64,000 nucleotides of DNA from Certhia americana (GCA_018697195.1 JAGMWU010000044.1:514838-578837); one strand, 5' to 3'. Positions 41,895 through 53,469 are shown, numbered from the stretch's first letter. The notes: generated by a model from the letters alone, not told the origin. Program-made: numbers and translations.

Positions 41895-42174
41895 CCTTTC
41901 CTTTCCTTTCCTTTCCTTTCCTTTCCTTTCCTTTCCTTTCCTTTCCTTTCCTTTCCTTTCCTTTCCTTTCCTTTCCTTTCCTTTCCTTTCCTTTCCTTTC
42001 CTTTCCTTTCCTTTCCTTTCCTTTCCTTTCCTTTCCTTTCCTTTCCTTTCCTTTCCTTTCCTTTCCTTTCCTTTCCTTTCCTTTCCTTTCCTTTCCTTTC
42101 CTTTCCTTTCCTTTCCTTTCCTTTCCTTTCCTTTCCTTTCCTTTCCTTTCCTTTCCTTTCCTTTCCTTTCCTTT
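41895..42174. repeat. (TTTCC)n satellite array, uninterrupted
   Basis: About 280 bp, some 55 perfect TTTCC units, running straight into a 977-N gap. A degenerate version follows the second copy at 46370-46898. Confidence 0.99.
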
Positions 42175-43151
42175 NNNNNNNNNNNNNNNNNNNNNNNNNN
42201 NNNNNNNNNNNNNNNNNNNNNNNNNNNNNNNNNNNNNNNNNNNNNNNNNNNNNNNNNNNNNNNNNNNNNNNNNNNNNNNNNNNNNNNNNNNNNNNNNNNN
42301 NNNNNNNNNNNNNNNNNNNNNNNNNNNNNNNNNNNNNNNNNNNNNNNNNNNNNNNNNNNNNNNNNNNNNNNNNNNNNNNNNNNNNNNNNNNNNNNNNNNN
42401 NNNNNNNNNNNNNNNNNNNNNNNNNNNNNNNNNNNNNNNNNNNNNNNNNNNNNNNNNNNNNNNNNNNNNNNNNNNNNNNNNNNNNNNNNNNNNNNNNNNN
42501 NNNNNNNNNNNNNNNNNNNNNNNNNNNNNNNNNNNNNNNNNNNNNNNNNNNNNNNNNNNNNNNNNNNNNNNNNNNNNNNNNNNNNNNNNNNNNNNNNNNN
42601 NNNNNNNNNNNNNNNNNNNNNNNNNNNNNNNNNNNNNNNNNNNNNNNNNNNNNNNNNNNNNNNNNNNNNNNNNNNNNNNNNNNNNNNNNNNNNNNNNNNN
42701 NNNNNNNNNNNNNNNNNNNNNNNNNNNNNNNNNNNNNNNNNNNNNNNNNNNNNNNNNNNNNNNNNNNNNNNNNNNNNNNNNNNNNNNNNNNNNNNNNNNN
42801 NNNNNNNNNNNNNNNNNNNNNNNNNNNNNNNNNNNNNNNNNNNNNNNNNNNNNNNNNNNNNNNNNNNNNNNNNNNNNNNNNNNNNNNNNNNNNNNNNNNN
42901 NNNNNNNNNNNNNNNNNNNNNNNNNNNNNNNNNNNNNNNNNNNNNNNNNNNNNNNNNNNNNNNNNNNNNNNNNNNNNNNNNNNNNNNNNNNNNNNNNNNN
43001 NNNNNNNNNNNNNNNNNNNNNNNNNNNNNNNNNNNNNNNNNNNNNNNNNNNNNNNNNNNNNNNNNNNNNNNNNNNNNNNNNNNNNNNNNNNNNNNNNNNN
43101 NNNNNNNNNNNNNNNNNNNNNNNNNNNNNNNNNNNNNNNNNNNNNNNNNNN
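42175..43151. other. Assembly gap, 977 Ns
   Basis: The gap begins inside the TTTCC array and ends in unrelated G/T-rich sequence. Any frame called through it is meaningless. The non-round size suggests an estimated length. Confidence 0.99.
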
Positions 43152-43777
43152 TCTGCCCAAGTCATGGCTCGACATTCAGCACACCGTGCCATGGGAGGGA
43201 AATTGTTCTATGGTGTCTTCGTTTTTTTGTTGCCAAACAACATGTTGGTTTTTTTTGGATCTTCATTATATATCGTAATCGAACCGGTTCTTGTCGCTGC
43301 GTGTCAAAAATTTGAGTCGGTCAGGCCGGGTTTGGGGGTTTCTCCACGTCTGCTGTTCCAGGTCCTTCATGGGGGTCAGGGTTTTGTGTGGCGTTGGGAT
43401 GGTACGTATGCTGTACCTGGCGGGTTTTTTTTGGGTTTCTCGGGCGTGGTGGGTTTGCCCCCTTTTGGGGTGGTCACTTTTTTGGATGACCCGGTGTGTT
43501 GGTTTGTTTTTTGGGTGAGGGGTTTTTATTCAGCTGCGGTGGTCTGCAGGCAGGGGGGTATTTGTTTTATTCTGGGCTTTTTTAAGTCTGACTTTCCCAT
43601 CAGGTTCTCTACGCCCTCCACACAGGAGAGAGATTGAAGCACGGTGAAGTCAGAGACAGAAAGAGGAGAAGCTTTTGGAAGTGAGAAAGCCATTTCTCTC
43701 TCCTTCATTGTTCCTCCTTGCCTCCGTGTGTTGTTTGTGGTTTTTGTGTGTTTGGGCTGTTAGTTGTTGAGAGAGAT
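43152..43777. other. G/T-rich anomalous island between gap and duplicated copy
   Basis: 626 bp of strongly G+T-biased plus strand (43301-43560 especially: many TTTTTT and GGGG runs, few C and A), unlike either flank. No homology to the region before 39428. It could be a repeat, low-quality read sequence or misplaced DNA. No protein is recognised, although one frame is open for about 160 residues. Confidence 0.6.
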
Positions 43778-46372
43778 GGCTTCCAAAGGCTTCTATGCTG
43801 AGGACGCCTGGTCGAGAATTTAAAACCTGCATTTTGAGAGCAGCCAAAACCATGATACTTAACCTGAAACAACTATCTGTTGGACACCAGGAGCAATTTC
43901 CCCATGGCAGGGTGTGCGCGAGTGCCTGGCAGGGGCTGCCCAGGAGCTGGAGTGCCCATCCTGCAGGTTGTCACCTGGAGGTGGACACTCAGTGCTCTGG
44001 CTGGGGAAGGGTGGGCACAGGGTGGCACTGCATGGGCGGGGGCTTTGCCAACCTCCAGGAGTGGCTGCCTAATAGAGCGACCTCGGAGCAGAGCGCTGGG
44101 CAAAAGTTGCAGGAATAAATAGGGATTTATTCAAAAGGTTTCGAAGGGATCCACCTTGGGCAGGCAAGAGCCTGGCTGAGGTTACACCCAGGATGGACCC
44201 AGTTCAGGAGTTCTCCACACTTTTATCAGTTCTGTCATTTCCATGTTGGGGTCATTGTCCAATTTCCAGCTCCAGGTTCGCCTATGTCTCCAACCCTCCA
44301 GATTTCTTCCCCTCAGCGCGACTCTGCCTCTCTGCACTTTGGCGCCCCAGGATGTAATGTTTCGTCCTTAGGTGTTCTGGGCTGGAAAGGATTGGTTAGT
44401 GCTGTGCCTGAGCTGTTGAGACAGAGTACATGTTATATGCAAGTTCAGGTAGTGCAACACACATGCAGTGCAGAATCTGAAAATATAAAATAAAAAGCTG
44501 AAGTTTTTTTTTGATTAACAAAAGCTATAAAGAGAGATTCCTGGGATTTGGCCTTGATGCTGATGGAAAATTCATAGAAAGGCCAGCAGCACTTCAGCTG
44601 CATTCAAGATGATTTCCCCATCTCTCTAGAAACAAAAGAAACCACTACATTTTGGTACAAAATAAAATAAATAAATGGTCTCAGGCCCCAGGGGACCGCC
44701 GCTATCACAACTTTGATAGTGTTTATTCGTTGCAGCAGCTCACCAAAATACTGTCAAACTTTTGCTTGTCTCATCGTTGAGGGAAAGCTTCATGAGCCCT
44801 TGGAATTAACCCTTCCCTTTTTCTGGCTGATGCTTTCCCTCCTTGCCCCATCCAGAAGCGGCTTTTTTTGGATGTTGGTACTTACATATGTGAAATAGCT
44901 CTGAACAAACACCAATGTTTGATAGCGAGGCAATGGGATGGGGATACTAAGCAGAATTTTGTAAAGAGTGGGCAAGCACAAACCCCCTCCCTCCATTTAG
45001 TCCTGGGTGCTGGTTCACAACACCCCTGTTGCAGGGAAATCCTTGACACCAAAAACACCAGCAAACATCAGATTTCGCACCCACATTATGCTTTTATCAC
45101 TAGCACTATTTACTACACCACAAAATCACGGAGATGGACCATTAAATGAAAAGATCCCATGGCGCCCACTATCAAAAAATGTAACAAAAACATTAAATAC
45201 ACCCCAGGAATAAAATTTATCAGTGCAGAAAGGTTTAGTGACTTCATTGACTAAGATTACCAGCTGGATATCAGTTTGAATCAGCAGAACCTCCAATTTC
45301 ATGTTTGTGCTTATCACAGATTATGTTTTCTTTTTTTAATGTTGCACAGCCCATAAGGCAACAGCTCAAATTGACGAGTAAATCACAAAGGTTGGGGGTT
45401 TTATGCATGGATAAATAGCCATGGTTGGTCTAGATAATTAAGACCTACTAATACAAGAAAAATCAGGAAATGAATGTATATAAAACACAAATACGTGATG
45501 TATGTTTTCTTTTTAAACTCGTGGAAAAAGGATGATCCATAGGCACTGGGTGCTTCAGGATTCCTGATTTAGAGTGCGATCGTGCCTGGAAATGGCACAA
45601 ATTGTTTCAATTTGTCCCTTCTCCCTGACTAATAAGTGCACCAGATCTCTGGCGTTCATAATAAGTCATATATTCCTACAGAAAAACTTGTTTGCCTTCT
45701 TATGTCCTAACCTGTATAATCAGAAACTTGTCAATCTTGTTATGCTTAAAATTCCCTGTTCATCTTAAAAAAAAATCACCCAGTTCCAACCCTGCCAGGG
45801 GCAGGGAAACCTCCTTATCAAGGTTGCTCCAAACAAAATAATTTTTCCTTTGGAAAGAAACTCCACTGTACAGATAGACTGAGATGCAAAGCCAATATTA
45901 ATGACAAAATACAATTCAGCTTCAATGACTACATTAAGAAGCCATAAAAAATGCTGTAGTTCTATAAATGGAGGAGCCTACAGCCAAATTTCTTTCCTCT
46001 CATCCTAGCAAGCATCAGAATCTGCGGGTTGAATTGAAAGTAAAATATGGCTAAACAGACATTCAAACTAAAGCAATAATTACAGTGCAAGTAATTATTT
46101 CCTATTAGCAAGACCTGATCTTGGTTGGCTACTGAAGCAGATAAAATTAGTTGTGAGGTTATTTTTTTCTTTTTTTTCTCAGGGAAAAATGCAGCAGCCC
46201 CATTCAGAAATTTTACTCTGTGTAGTGGTGAAATTTAGTTCACAAACTCACTCACAGAGAACTTCACATTCTGCCAGTTTGGGCAACTTCCAGACTCCTC
46301 TTTTTGGCATTTTTAAACTCAGCCAGCCAGGATCAAGACCCCTTTCTGAGCAAAGGTCCAATTAATAACCCT
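43778..46372. repeat. Duplicated segment, indel-rich second copy
   Basis: Collinear with 39428-41896. Long exact words are shared (AACCACTACATTTTGGTACA, GCAAACATCAGATTTC, CCAGCCAGGATCAAGAC), but 1-2 base insertions and deletions occur every 10-30 bases, with few substitutions. It is about 5% longer than the clean copy. This is the pattern of uncorrected single-molecule long-read sequence, so a false duplication is more likely than a real one. It includes a noisy copy of the CR1-like fragment (43870-44060), of the LTR-like repeat (44095-44510) and of the small CR1 fragment (45778-45835). Confidence 0.93.
44095..44510 (-). mobile_element. Solo-LTR-like repeat, noisy duplicate of copy 2
   Basis: Counterpart of 39717-40115 in the second copy. 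It retains GGAATAAATAGGGATTTATT, CACACTTTTATCAGTTCTG and GCAGTGCAGAATCTGAAAAT. Differences are mostly indels. Not an independent insertion. Confidence 0.6.
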
Positions 46373-46898
46373 TTCCTGTCCTTTCTTTCCTTTCCTTTCC
46401 TTTCCTTTCCTTACGTTCCTTTCCTTTCCTTTCCTTTCCTTCCTTTCCTTTCCTTTCCTTTCCTTTCCCTTTCCCTTTCCTTTCCCTTTTTCCTTTCCTT
46501 TCCTTTCCTTTGTCCTTGCCTTTCCTTTCCTTTCCTTTCCTATTCCCTTTCCTTCCTTTCCTTTCCTTTCCTTCCCTTGCTTTCTTTCCTTTCCTTCCTT
46601 TCCTTCCTGTCCTTTTCCTTTCCTTTCCTTTCCTTTTCCTTTCCTTTCCTTTCCTTTCCTTTCCTTTTTTTTTCTTTCCTTTTCCTTTTCCTTCCTTTCT
46701 TTCCTTTTGCCTTCCTTCCTTTCCTTCTTGCCCTTTCCTTTCCTTTCCTTCCTTTCCGTTTCCTTTCCTTTCCTTGCCTGTCCTTCCTTTCCTTTCCTTT
46801 CCTTTCCTTCCTTCTTCCTCCTTTCTCGTTCCTTTCCTTTCCTTCTTCTTTTCTTCCCTTTCCTTCCTCTCCCTTGCATGTCCCTTTTCCCTTCCCTT
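46370..46898. repeat. (TTTCC)n array, degenerate
   Basis: About 530 bp of TTTCC-type sequence with frequent single-base insertions, deletions and odd bases (GTCC, TTACG, TTTTTTTTTC). It looks like a noisy reading of the same array as 41895-42174 and runs into unique DNA at about 46900. If it is one long read, the true array is about 0.5 kb. Confidence 0.93.
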
Positions 46899-46899
46899 C

Positions 46900-47941
46900 C
46901 CATGAGGGTCTTGACACCAGCAATTGTGTGTTTGTAATATCAACTGGAGTCTATAAATATTTTTTATTTATCCACTGAATAAGTTTAATTAAATGGAATA
47001 AAGCCCTTAAATACATTGTATAAAAACTGTGTATTGTCAAGAGGATGTAAATATGTGGCTATGAACAGGTAATAAATTGTATTGCGAGTAACAGAAACGG
47101 ACTCGATTAGTCAAAAAGCCTTGCCCATTAAAAAAAATGCAAAAGTCCAGGGACAACAAGCCTGTTGTCAGCTTTTCTGGGTGGTCCGCCGTGTTCTAGG
47201 ATTAATAATAATAATAATAATTATTATTATAATAATGATAATGATAATAATAATAATAATAGTAATAATAATAATAATTCTTTAGATGGCATCGTAACTT
47301 CAAATTTCTGATACTCTCAACAAAAAAATATTGCTAAAAATCACAGTTTGCAATGGTTTTGCCTCTTCTCTCTGCCCTGCCAAGCAAGGTTCTCAGGCTG
47401 TGTGAGTTTTCAGCCTCATTAAGAGGAAGATTAACACCAAGGAGTAAAAAACTTGCATTCCCAGCTTGGATCTCATTTCTTTTTTCTTCTGCTTCACTCT
47501 TTTGCTAAGTGGTACTTGCTTAATTCCACAAAATCTGTTTGTCTGTGATTTTTGGTGAGTTTGGAATATCCAGTGTTAATGCACAGGCAGTGGGGGAGGA
47601 AAACCAGAACCCACAACGATTCCAGGGCCATGAAACTCAGGTTCAGTGCAGGCCACATTGATGGGACAATCTTCTTTTTTAGAAGTGCTATAACACCCTC
47701 AGAAATTTACCCTTTACCTACGAGGCAAAGAAGAATAAAACTATTTTCCCCTCTGGTGTTTCAGTGCACAGGTCTTTCACAGGCTCTGAGTGGAGGAGAA
47801 GATGCCAAAGTGACCAGGAAACACCAAATACCTCTCAAGAAGTTGCCTGCCTGTTCAAAGAACTTAAAACTAGGTCCAGGTATCAAAATGCTGCTTGTGG
47901 TAGACACCAGTCCACACATTTATTCAGCAGCACTTACATAA
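46900..47941. other. Intergenic, with AAT/ATT microsatellite
   Basis: No gene recognised. The trinucleotide repeat at 47201-47279 is described separately. Confidence 0.6.
47201..47279. repeat. (AAT)n/(ATT)n compound microsatellite
   Basis: AAT units switch to ATT units at about 47219-47230 and back to AAT with GAT variants. The AAT-to-ATT switch makes a self-complementary hairpin of about 13 bp per arm. Confidence 0.97.
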
Positions 47942-48260
47942 TTCAGATTCTGCCCCAGAACCCCAGGATTAAGGCTGGAAAAAACTTCCAAAATCCATGG
48001 AATCCCACCTTGTCCCCAGCCCAGAGCACTGAGTGCCACCTCCAGGTGCCACCTGCAGGGTTGGGCACTCCAAAGCTCCCTGGGCAGCTCTTTCCAAAGC
48101 CTGGCCAGCCTTTCCTTGGGGAAATTCCTCCTGGGGTGTACCCTAAACCTCCCTTGGCACACCTTGAGGTTTTTCCCTCTCTTTTTGAAGAGGATCAACG
48201 CCTTGCCTTGGTTCCTTTCCTCCTCCAGCCCCAGGGTCTTGGTGGGAACCCAACAGCACC
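47942..48260 (-). mobile_element. CR1 LINE 3' region
   Basis: Minus orientation: CCCAGAGCACTGAGTGCCAC, CTCCCTGGGCAGCTCTTTCC, CCTTTCCTTGGGGAAATTCC, TACCCTAAACCTCCCTTGGC and TTTTTGAAGAGGATCAACGC correspond to the reversed CR1 3' segment. Diverged but over 300 bp long. Confidence 0.78.
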
Positions 48261-50579
48261 CTCAGGTTACCTGAAAAAAAAACCAAAAACAAAAAAACAA
48301 CAAATCCCTTTATTTTCTGCTGACCACACAGCCAGACACCCACGTGCTCCTGAGGATCTCCACACCAGCACAGCCTCTCCTGCTCTTGGGCTGTATTTTA
48401 TTTCAACAGGTGCCTCTGGAGCAGAGCAGCAATTCAGGCAGCACTCACCTCCCATCAGGGCACACGTCTGCAGCCCTGCAGCTGCTTATGCCAAGCCACA
48501 TTCGTCCTGCTCACCACACACCCTGAGAGATTGGTGCTGCTCCCTGCAGATCCAGCTCGTGTTTCTGGGAGGGCTTCCTACTGCGGGGATTTGGGACAAA
48601 GGCTTCTTTAGAGCAGCCCCATCCATCCATTGTGTCCTGGATTTCTCTGACACGTCCCGAAATGAGGCTGGGGGAGACATTCCTGGCTTTGGGAATCCCC
48701 CAGAGAGAGGCCGCCCGCTCTTCCCACACTGTCCTGAGTGAAACCCCAAGTTTCAAGTGTCAGCCCTCCAGGGGAATCCCAGGGGATCCCTTCTGATTCC
48801 CAGCTTTTAAGTCTCTGCATTAAAAAGTGGCAGCATTTCTTCGTCGAGGCGTAACGCACGCACGGAGTGGGGAGCGCTGCTCCTGGGCCAAGGAATTGGC
48901 CGTGGTTCAGGGAATGCTCCTTGTTTTGGAGACTGTCATGACAGGCAGGGATTAGATTTTACATGAGTGGTGATGAGGATTCCTCTGCTGACATGTGGGG
49001 GCCGTGTGTTTTCTTGCCAAGAGGGCTGAGCCACGTAATCCATCTTTCTCCCTGAGCAAAGAGCCCAGCGGCCACAGAGACTCCCTGTTTTTACACAGGA
49101 GCACAAGCAGAGCACAGATACATCCTGAGTCCAAGCAATTATTAATTCTGACTTTCTCCCTGTTTGTTATTTAGAATTTCTTACCTTGGGCAGATGTATA
49201 AATGGACCAGGTTGAGATATTTTAAAAATATATTGAATTTCAAAAGCCCTCATCGCTTCTTATTTACTCAGGGTTATGAGCATCTTTCCTTAATTTTTCT
49301 CTAATCAATCCAAAATAACTTTTTTTAAAAAAAAAATTCTACTTCTCATAGCTTAGTTTTTTACTTTGTGTGGGGGGACAGAGCCCCCAGAGAAGTACAG
49401 GAAGAGCTGCAAGGTCAAATATCCCACCAAAAATTGGTTATCACCAGTCAACAAGTGCAGGTTTGTGGTGAATACCTCCTTTTAGATGCCTCATTTATGG
49501 AGCAGTAAAAATATAAAAGTGAAATTTCTCTCGTCTCTGTTCTATCTGGTGTATCACATTACTGTTGATATTTTGAAAGGATTTATTTCAAGGAAGTTGC
49601 TGGCAGCATTTTGTTTTTGCAGAGTGCAGACTGAGTGGACTCGACATCTTTTTATTTTAAATCTGTGCCAATTTTTTTAACTGATCAGCCCTTATTATTT
49701 TAGCTAATTACACATGAAGCTGGCAGGCAGCTAAAAACCCCTGGTAAGTGTGTTTCAACTTCTGTCAGAGTCACAAGGTGGAATATTTTGGAATATTTTG
49801 GAATCTTCCCCCAAGCCATGTGAGCCACGATGGCATTTTCAGTCTGGGCAGCACATAATTATGCTCATTAGCAATTTCTGTGCTCCCCTCTCTTTTTTTC
49901 CTCTTGAATAAAATAAAAACAAATCTAGGAACTCATGCCAAGCAATAAAACCTTGAGATTAGCAAGCTTTAAAAATGGTATCTGCCACTTCAGCACAGAA
50001 ATTCTTGATTTTTGGGTTGGAGTAAAATTGCAAGTGATGAAACAAGTATGATAAATGGAATATTTTCATGGTATTTCCAGTAAATCTCACCAGTCAAAGA
50101 AGATTTCCAGCATACCTGTAGTGGTTGGAGGTCTGAACAAACAGAATTATTAAAATTCACTCTCATCTGGGGCAAAGCATGGCCCAGTGCTTGTGCTGCA
50201 AATGCAGGAGTGGCTTTTAAACAATCTTGTCATCTTCAGTTTTGGGTTTGTTGTTCAAGTGAAACCAAAACTCAACTCCCAGAAACTCAAGCTCTTGTTT
50301 TGTGGCAGTTTCCACCCTGGGTAATGATTTAACTCAGGCTGCCTTAAACTTGAGGCTTTGCTTGCCTAAAATTTGCCAAACTGAGCTCAAAGGGGGTTCA
50401 GCAACAGGAGTCAGGAAGCAGCCCCGTGATGTGAGGCACTAGGAATAAAATAATTCCTGCTGGAGAGATTTAGAAATGAATCCTAAACTTCTGTCATTCC
50501 AAAGGACAGAGAGTTGTAACAGGAGGAGGAGTGAATTCTGCTTGGGAAATGCAGGAAATTTGGAATACACAGGGGAACC
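48261..50579. other. Intergenic, nothing recognised
   Basis: No gene. A-rich low-complexity at 48273-48302 and 49321-49337. Otherwise unique-looking DNA. A short direct repeat GGAATATTTT occurs twice at 49781-49801. Confidence 0.6.
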
Positions 50580-50785
50580 CACTCAGGTTGGCCACCAGGA
50601 GGAATTTCTCCATGGAAAGGGATTGTGAAATATTGGCAGGAGGTTTGGAGTGCCCATCCCTGGAGGTGTCCAAGGAAGGCCTGGAGGTGCCACTCAATGC
50701 TCTGGGCACAAGGCGGGGGTCACAGCTTGGTCTCCATGACCTTGGAACTCTTTTCCAACCTCAAAATTTCTGGGATTCTGTGATA
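50580..50785 (+). mobile_element. CR1 LINE 3' end
   Basis: Plus orientation: GGCCACCAGGAGGAATTTCT, CCATGGAAAGGGATTG, GGAGTGCCCATCCCTGGAGG, TGTCCAAGGAAGGCCTGGAG, CTTTTCCAACCTCAAAATTT and CTGGGATTCTGTGAT. It includes the tail, so only the 5' side is truncated. Confidence 0.88.
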
Positions 50786-51504
50786 TTTCCTAAGACAACA
50801 AAGCTGTGTTGTGGGAGCACATATGGAACACTTTCCTCCTGCTCTGGCCACCAATGAAAAAGGGAAATATTTGTCTTTTTCAAGTGAAAAAGGGAAGATT
50901 TGCAACCATGAGGATATGTCTGCCCTGGGGATGGGGGATTTGGGGAATTAAAGGATACTCAGCAGCTGCTGCAGCCACAGCCACACATTCCCATTGCCAG
51001 CCCTGTGGGAACAGGGGGTCCTGCAGGGAATCTTCAAGGTTCTCCCCAGGGAAAGGTGCATTTCTCCACGGTGCAGCAAAGTCTGGGTCAGCACTGTGGG
51101 GAATGGCTCCAGGCAGGGGTTTTTGGGAGGATCCCCCCTCTCCTCACAGGGCTGAATTGGAACACCTCTGCTTTTTCTTGCTCTGACATTCTCAGGGGCA
51201 TTTGACAGGACACTCAGGCAGAAGAAAAGAGGGAAAGGTACCTTGAGGAGCTGCAGATTTCCTCTGGGATGTGTTTGGGAGACTGAGCTTTGCCTTTGAG
51301 CAAGCTGGAGGCCAATAAATCTCTGCCTGTTGCAGCAGCTGCTACAAAGGGAGAAAAGATTATTTTGCCACAGGAAAAACTTTGGGAGGTGGAGTGACAG
51401 AGATCAGAACCCTAAAAACTGCTGGCATTGACTCAGGACATGAGACACGGTAAAGATGTATCCTGATATGTGTGCAATCCAAAATCAAAGTTTATCCAGT
51501 CCAG
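50786..51504. other. Intergenic, nothing recognised
   Basis: Unique-looking DNA; a GCAGCTGCTGCAGCC-type CAG-rich stretch lies near 50962. No gene. Confidence 0.55.
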
Positions 51505-51565
51505 GGCCAGGAGCTGGGCTTTGATGATCCTTCCAGCTCAGGATAGTCCACAATTTTGTGGGATT
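51505..51565 (+). mobile_element. Short CR1-like 3'-end remnant
   Basis: GAGCTGGGCTTTGATGATCC, TTCCAGCTCAGGATAGTCCA and CAATTTTGTGGG resemble a CR1 terminus in plus orientation, heavily diverged. Confidence 0.5.
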
Positions 51566-52439
51566 AACAGCCACCAAACCTAGCTGAGACCAAGCACTGC
51601 TGGCCACAGCAGAAATGATTAATAGAAGATGGCTAATAGAAGGTGATTTATAGAAATTGGTCACTTTTTCTCGAGGGGAACAAACAAAGGAGATAAAATA
51701 TGTGAGAAAACCCCAAACGTTTCTCTTCTCCCCACTTAACAACTGGGAAACTGAGGCACAGAAAGATCAGTTTGATCCACATCCCCTACAGACTTTGCTG
51801 CAGACTTGAGAACCCTGTCTGCTCTCCAAAATCTGGGTCCAGTTCCTTTGATATAATCCCACTTTCCTGCTCCACTGGAGCTGCTGGCAGAATTCTGAGG
51901 TACCACTGCCAAAGCAGCTGCCTCGAGGTGTATTTTTTTTAATTCACTCATTCATATTTCTGATTTTCAGTAGGAGCCACAGCTCCTCCAGCCCAGGGCT
52001 GCCTTTAGACACTGCAGTAACAAACCACATTTTGCTCATCACCTTCTCGCAGTGGGAATATCTGGTGCAGTGCTTGGATAATCCACGTGCTGCTGGAAAT
52101 ATTTTGCTGGAGATGCAGCACCCAGAGCCTGACACCTCTTATCTCTGTCAGGCTGGGCAGGCAGGGGTTGATGGGGGACAAAAAGGCAATCTTGATTTTG
52201 ATTTCATCTCCTCTGCCCCCAGATCCCACTTTCCTGTTCTTACAATCCGTGTGACAGCAGCAGGAGAAGGAGAGAGAGATTTAGGGTGGCTGTTGCACTT
52301 AAAATGAGGTGCCTATGCAAGGAAGCCTTTTCCACTTCAAAATATTTGCTGGTTTTGTCCACCAAATGTGAGAAAAATGCCAGGATGCACTGGAACAGCC
52401 CCATGCTGCAAGGCAAGGTAAATGGGATAAGGATCCCGT
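51566..52439. other. Intergenic, nothing recognised
   Basis: No gene or clear repeat. A small imperfect direct repeat (AATAGAAGATGG / AATAGAAGGTGA) lies at about 51620-51640. Confidence 0.55.
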
Positions 52440-52800
52440 GGAGTTCAACGAGTCTTTTGTGATTTCCAATGCACTATGAAAAAAATGCCTTCAAATTACC
52501 CCAGAAGTATGTTAATAGCTGACTAATGCACAAGCTGGCAGGAATCATTGCTGCCTGAGCACGGCTCATTAATCTTACCATTCATTTAAAAAAAAAAAAA
52601 AAAAACCCTCTAAACTTTTTAATAAACAATTTTTATTTCAGAACCAACCAACAGTGGGGTGTGCTTTTTGCCAGGCAAGCGAGCTGCCTGGCAAAAATGT
52701 AAATGAAACATTTATTTACGTTTTTGCTTTGCATGTCGAGCTGTCTTTATTCCATCACCAGCTTTGGAAAAGCACTGAGGACTTTCCACTTCTGTAAACT
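52440..52800. promoter_or_regulatory. Candidate conserved non-coding element with perfect inverted repeat
   Basis: Unique A/T-rich block with homeodomain-like words (AAATTACCCC, GACTAATGCAC, GCTCATTAATCTTACC) and the 13-bp inverted repeat at 52665-52697, interrupted by a poly-A run (52589-52605). About 34 kb above the SIM2 start codon. Conservation is untested. Confidence 0.38.
52665..52697. repeat. Perfect 13-bp inverted repeat, 7-bp spacer
   Basis: Arm TTTTTGCCAGGCA (52665-52677), spacer AGCGAGC, arm TGCCTGGCAAAAA (52685-52697); the arms are exact reverse complements. Each arm carries TTGCC/GGCAA half sites resembling nuclear factor I sites. Confidence 0.9.
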
Positions 52801-53212
52801 CTCAGGGCTAATTTTTTACTCTTACTTTCCACCTTCCTGAGCTGAAAACCTCTTGCTGTTGAAAGGGCAGAGTGGCTCTGGTGAAGAGCTGGGGGAAACA
52901 GAAAAGAGAGAGAAGGGCTTCTTGGTGACAGCTGGACAAGACCCTGAGTGCTGGCCCAAATTTAGCCCCACCTGAGGTGGGGTTTCCACAGCAGAAATTT
53001 TCTCTGTCTCCCAGGAAATACTGAATTTTATGAAACAGAGTCCTGGCACGATTTTTCCTGCTGGGGTAATTCCCTTTTGCCTTTTGCTTGTGGTTGTAGC
53101 TTGAGAAATTTTAATGGAAGAGACAACTCTGCTCAGCTTTATATTTTTGGATCCATTCTTTGGTGAATCCCATCCATTTTTGGGATCCCTTATTCAATGA
53201 AGCAGTGAAAAT
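52801..53212. other. Intergenic, nothing recognised
   Basis: No gene, repeat or strong motif cluster seen. Confidence 0.55.
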
Positions 53213-53260
53213 GAGAGATAAATTCCATTATCACTTGAGAGATAAATTCCATTATCACTT
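53213..53260. repeat. Exact 24-bp tandem duplication
   Basis: A 24-bp unit (GAGAGATAAATTCC followed by ATTATCACTT) occurs twice head to tail with no mismatch, implying a recent slippage event. Confidence 0.95.
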
Positions 53261-53469
53261 GCAGCTACAGAAAGTGGCTTTGGTGCTGTTTTGTCAGTAA
53301 ACACTGGGGCAGAACAACTCAACACGAGATGTGAAATCCTGATTGCACAGAGAAAACCACGGCAAACCCTCTGCTCAGTGTTATCACTGCCATTTCACAT
53401 CCACACACATCCCAGGGCACACAGAGGCTAACTTTTCTGACTAAATGCTCTTCCAGCTTTCTACAATAT

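Larger units (their letters stand above)
39428..41896. repeat. Duplicated segment, clean copy
   Basis: About 2.47 kb that recurs in the same order and orientation at 43778-46372. It contains a CR1-like fragment, an LTR-like repeat, unique A/T-rich sequence and a small CR1 fragment (41322-41390), and ends directly in the TTTCC array. No gene is present. Confidence 0.95.

Noticed and set aside
41761..43637. Frames of 437-600 residues
   Set aside because: They span the TTTCC array and 977 Ns; any frame is open through Ns.
46304..46978. Long Phe/Pro/Leu-rich and Lys/Glu/Gly-rich frames
   Set aside because: They are translations of the degenerate TTTCC array.
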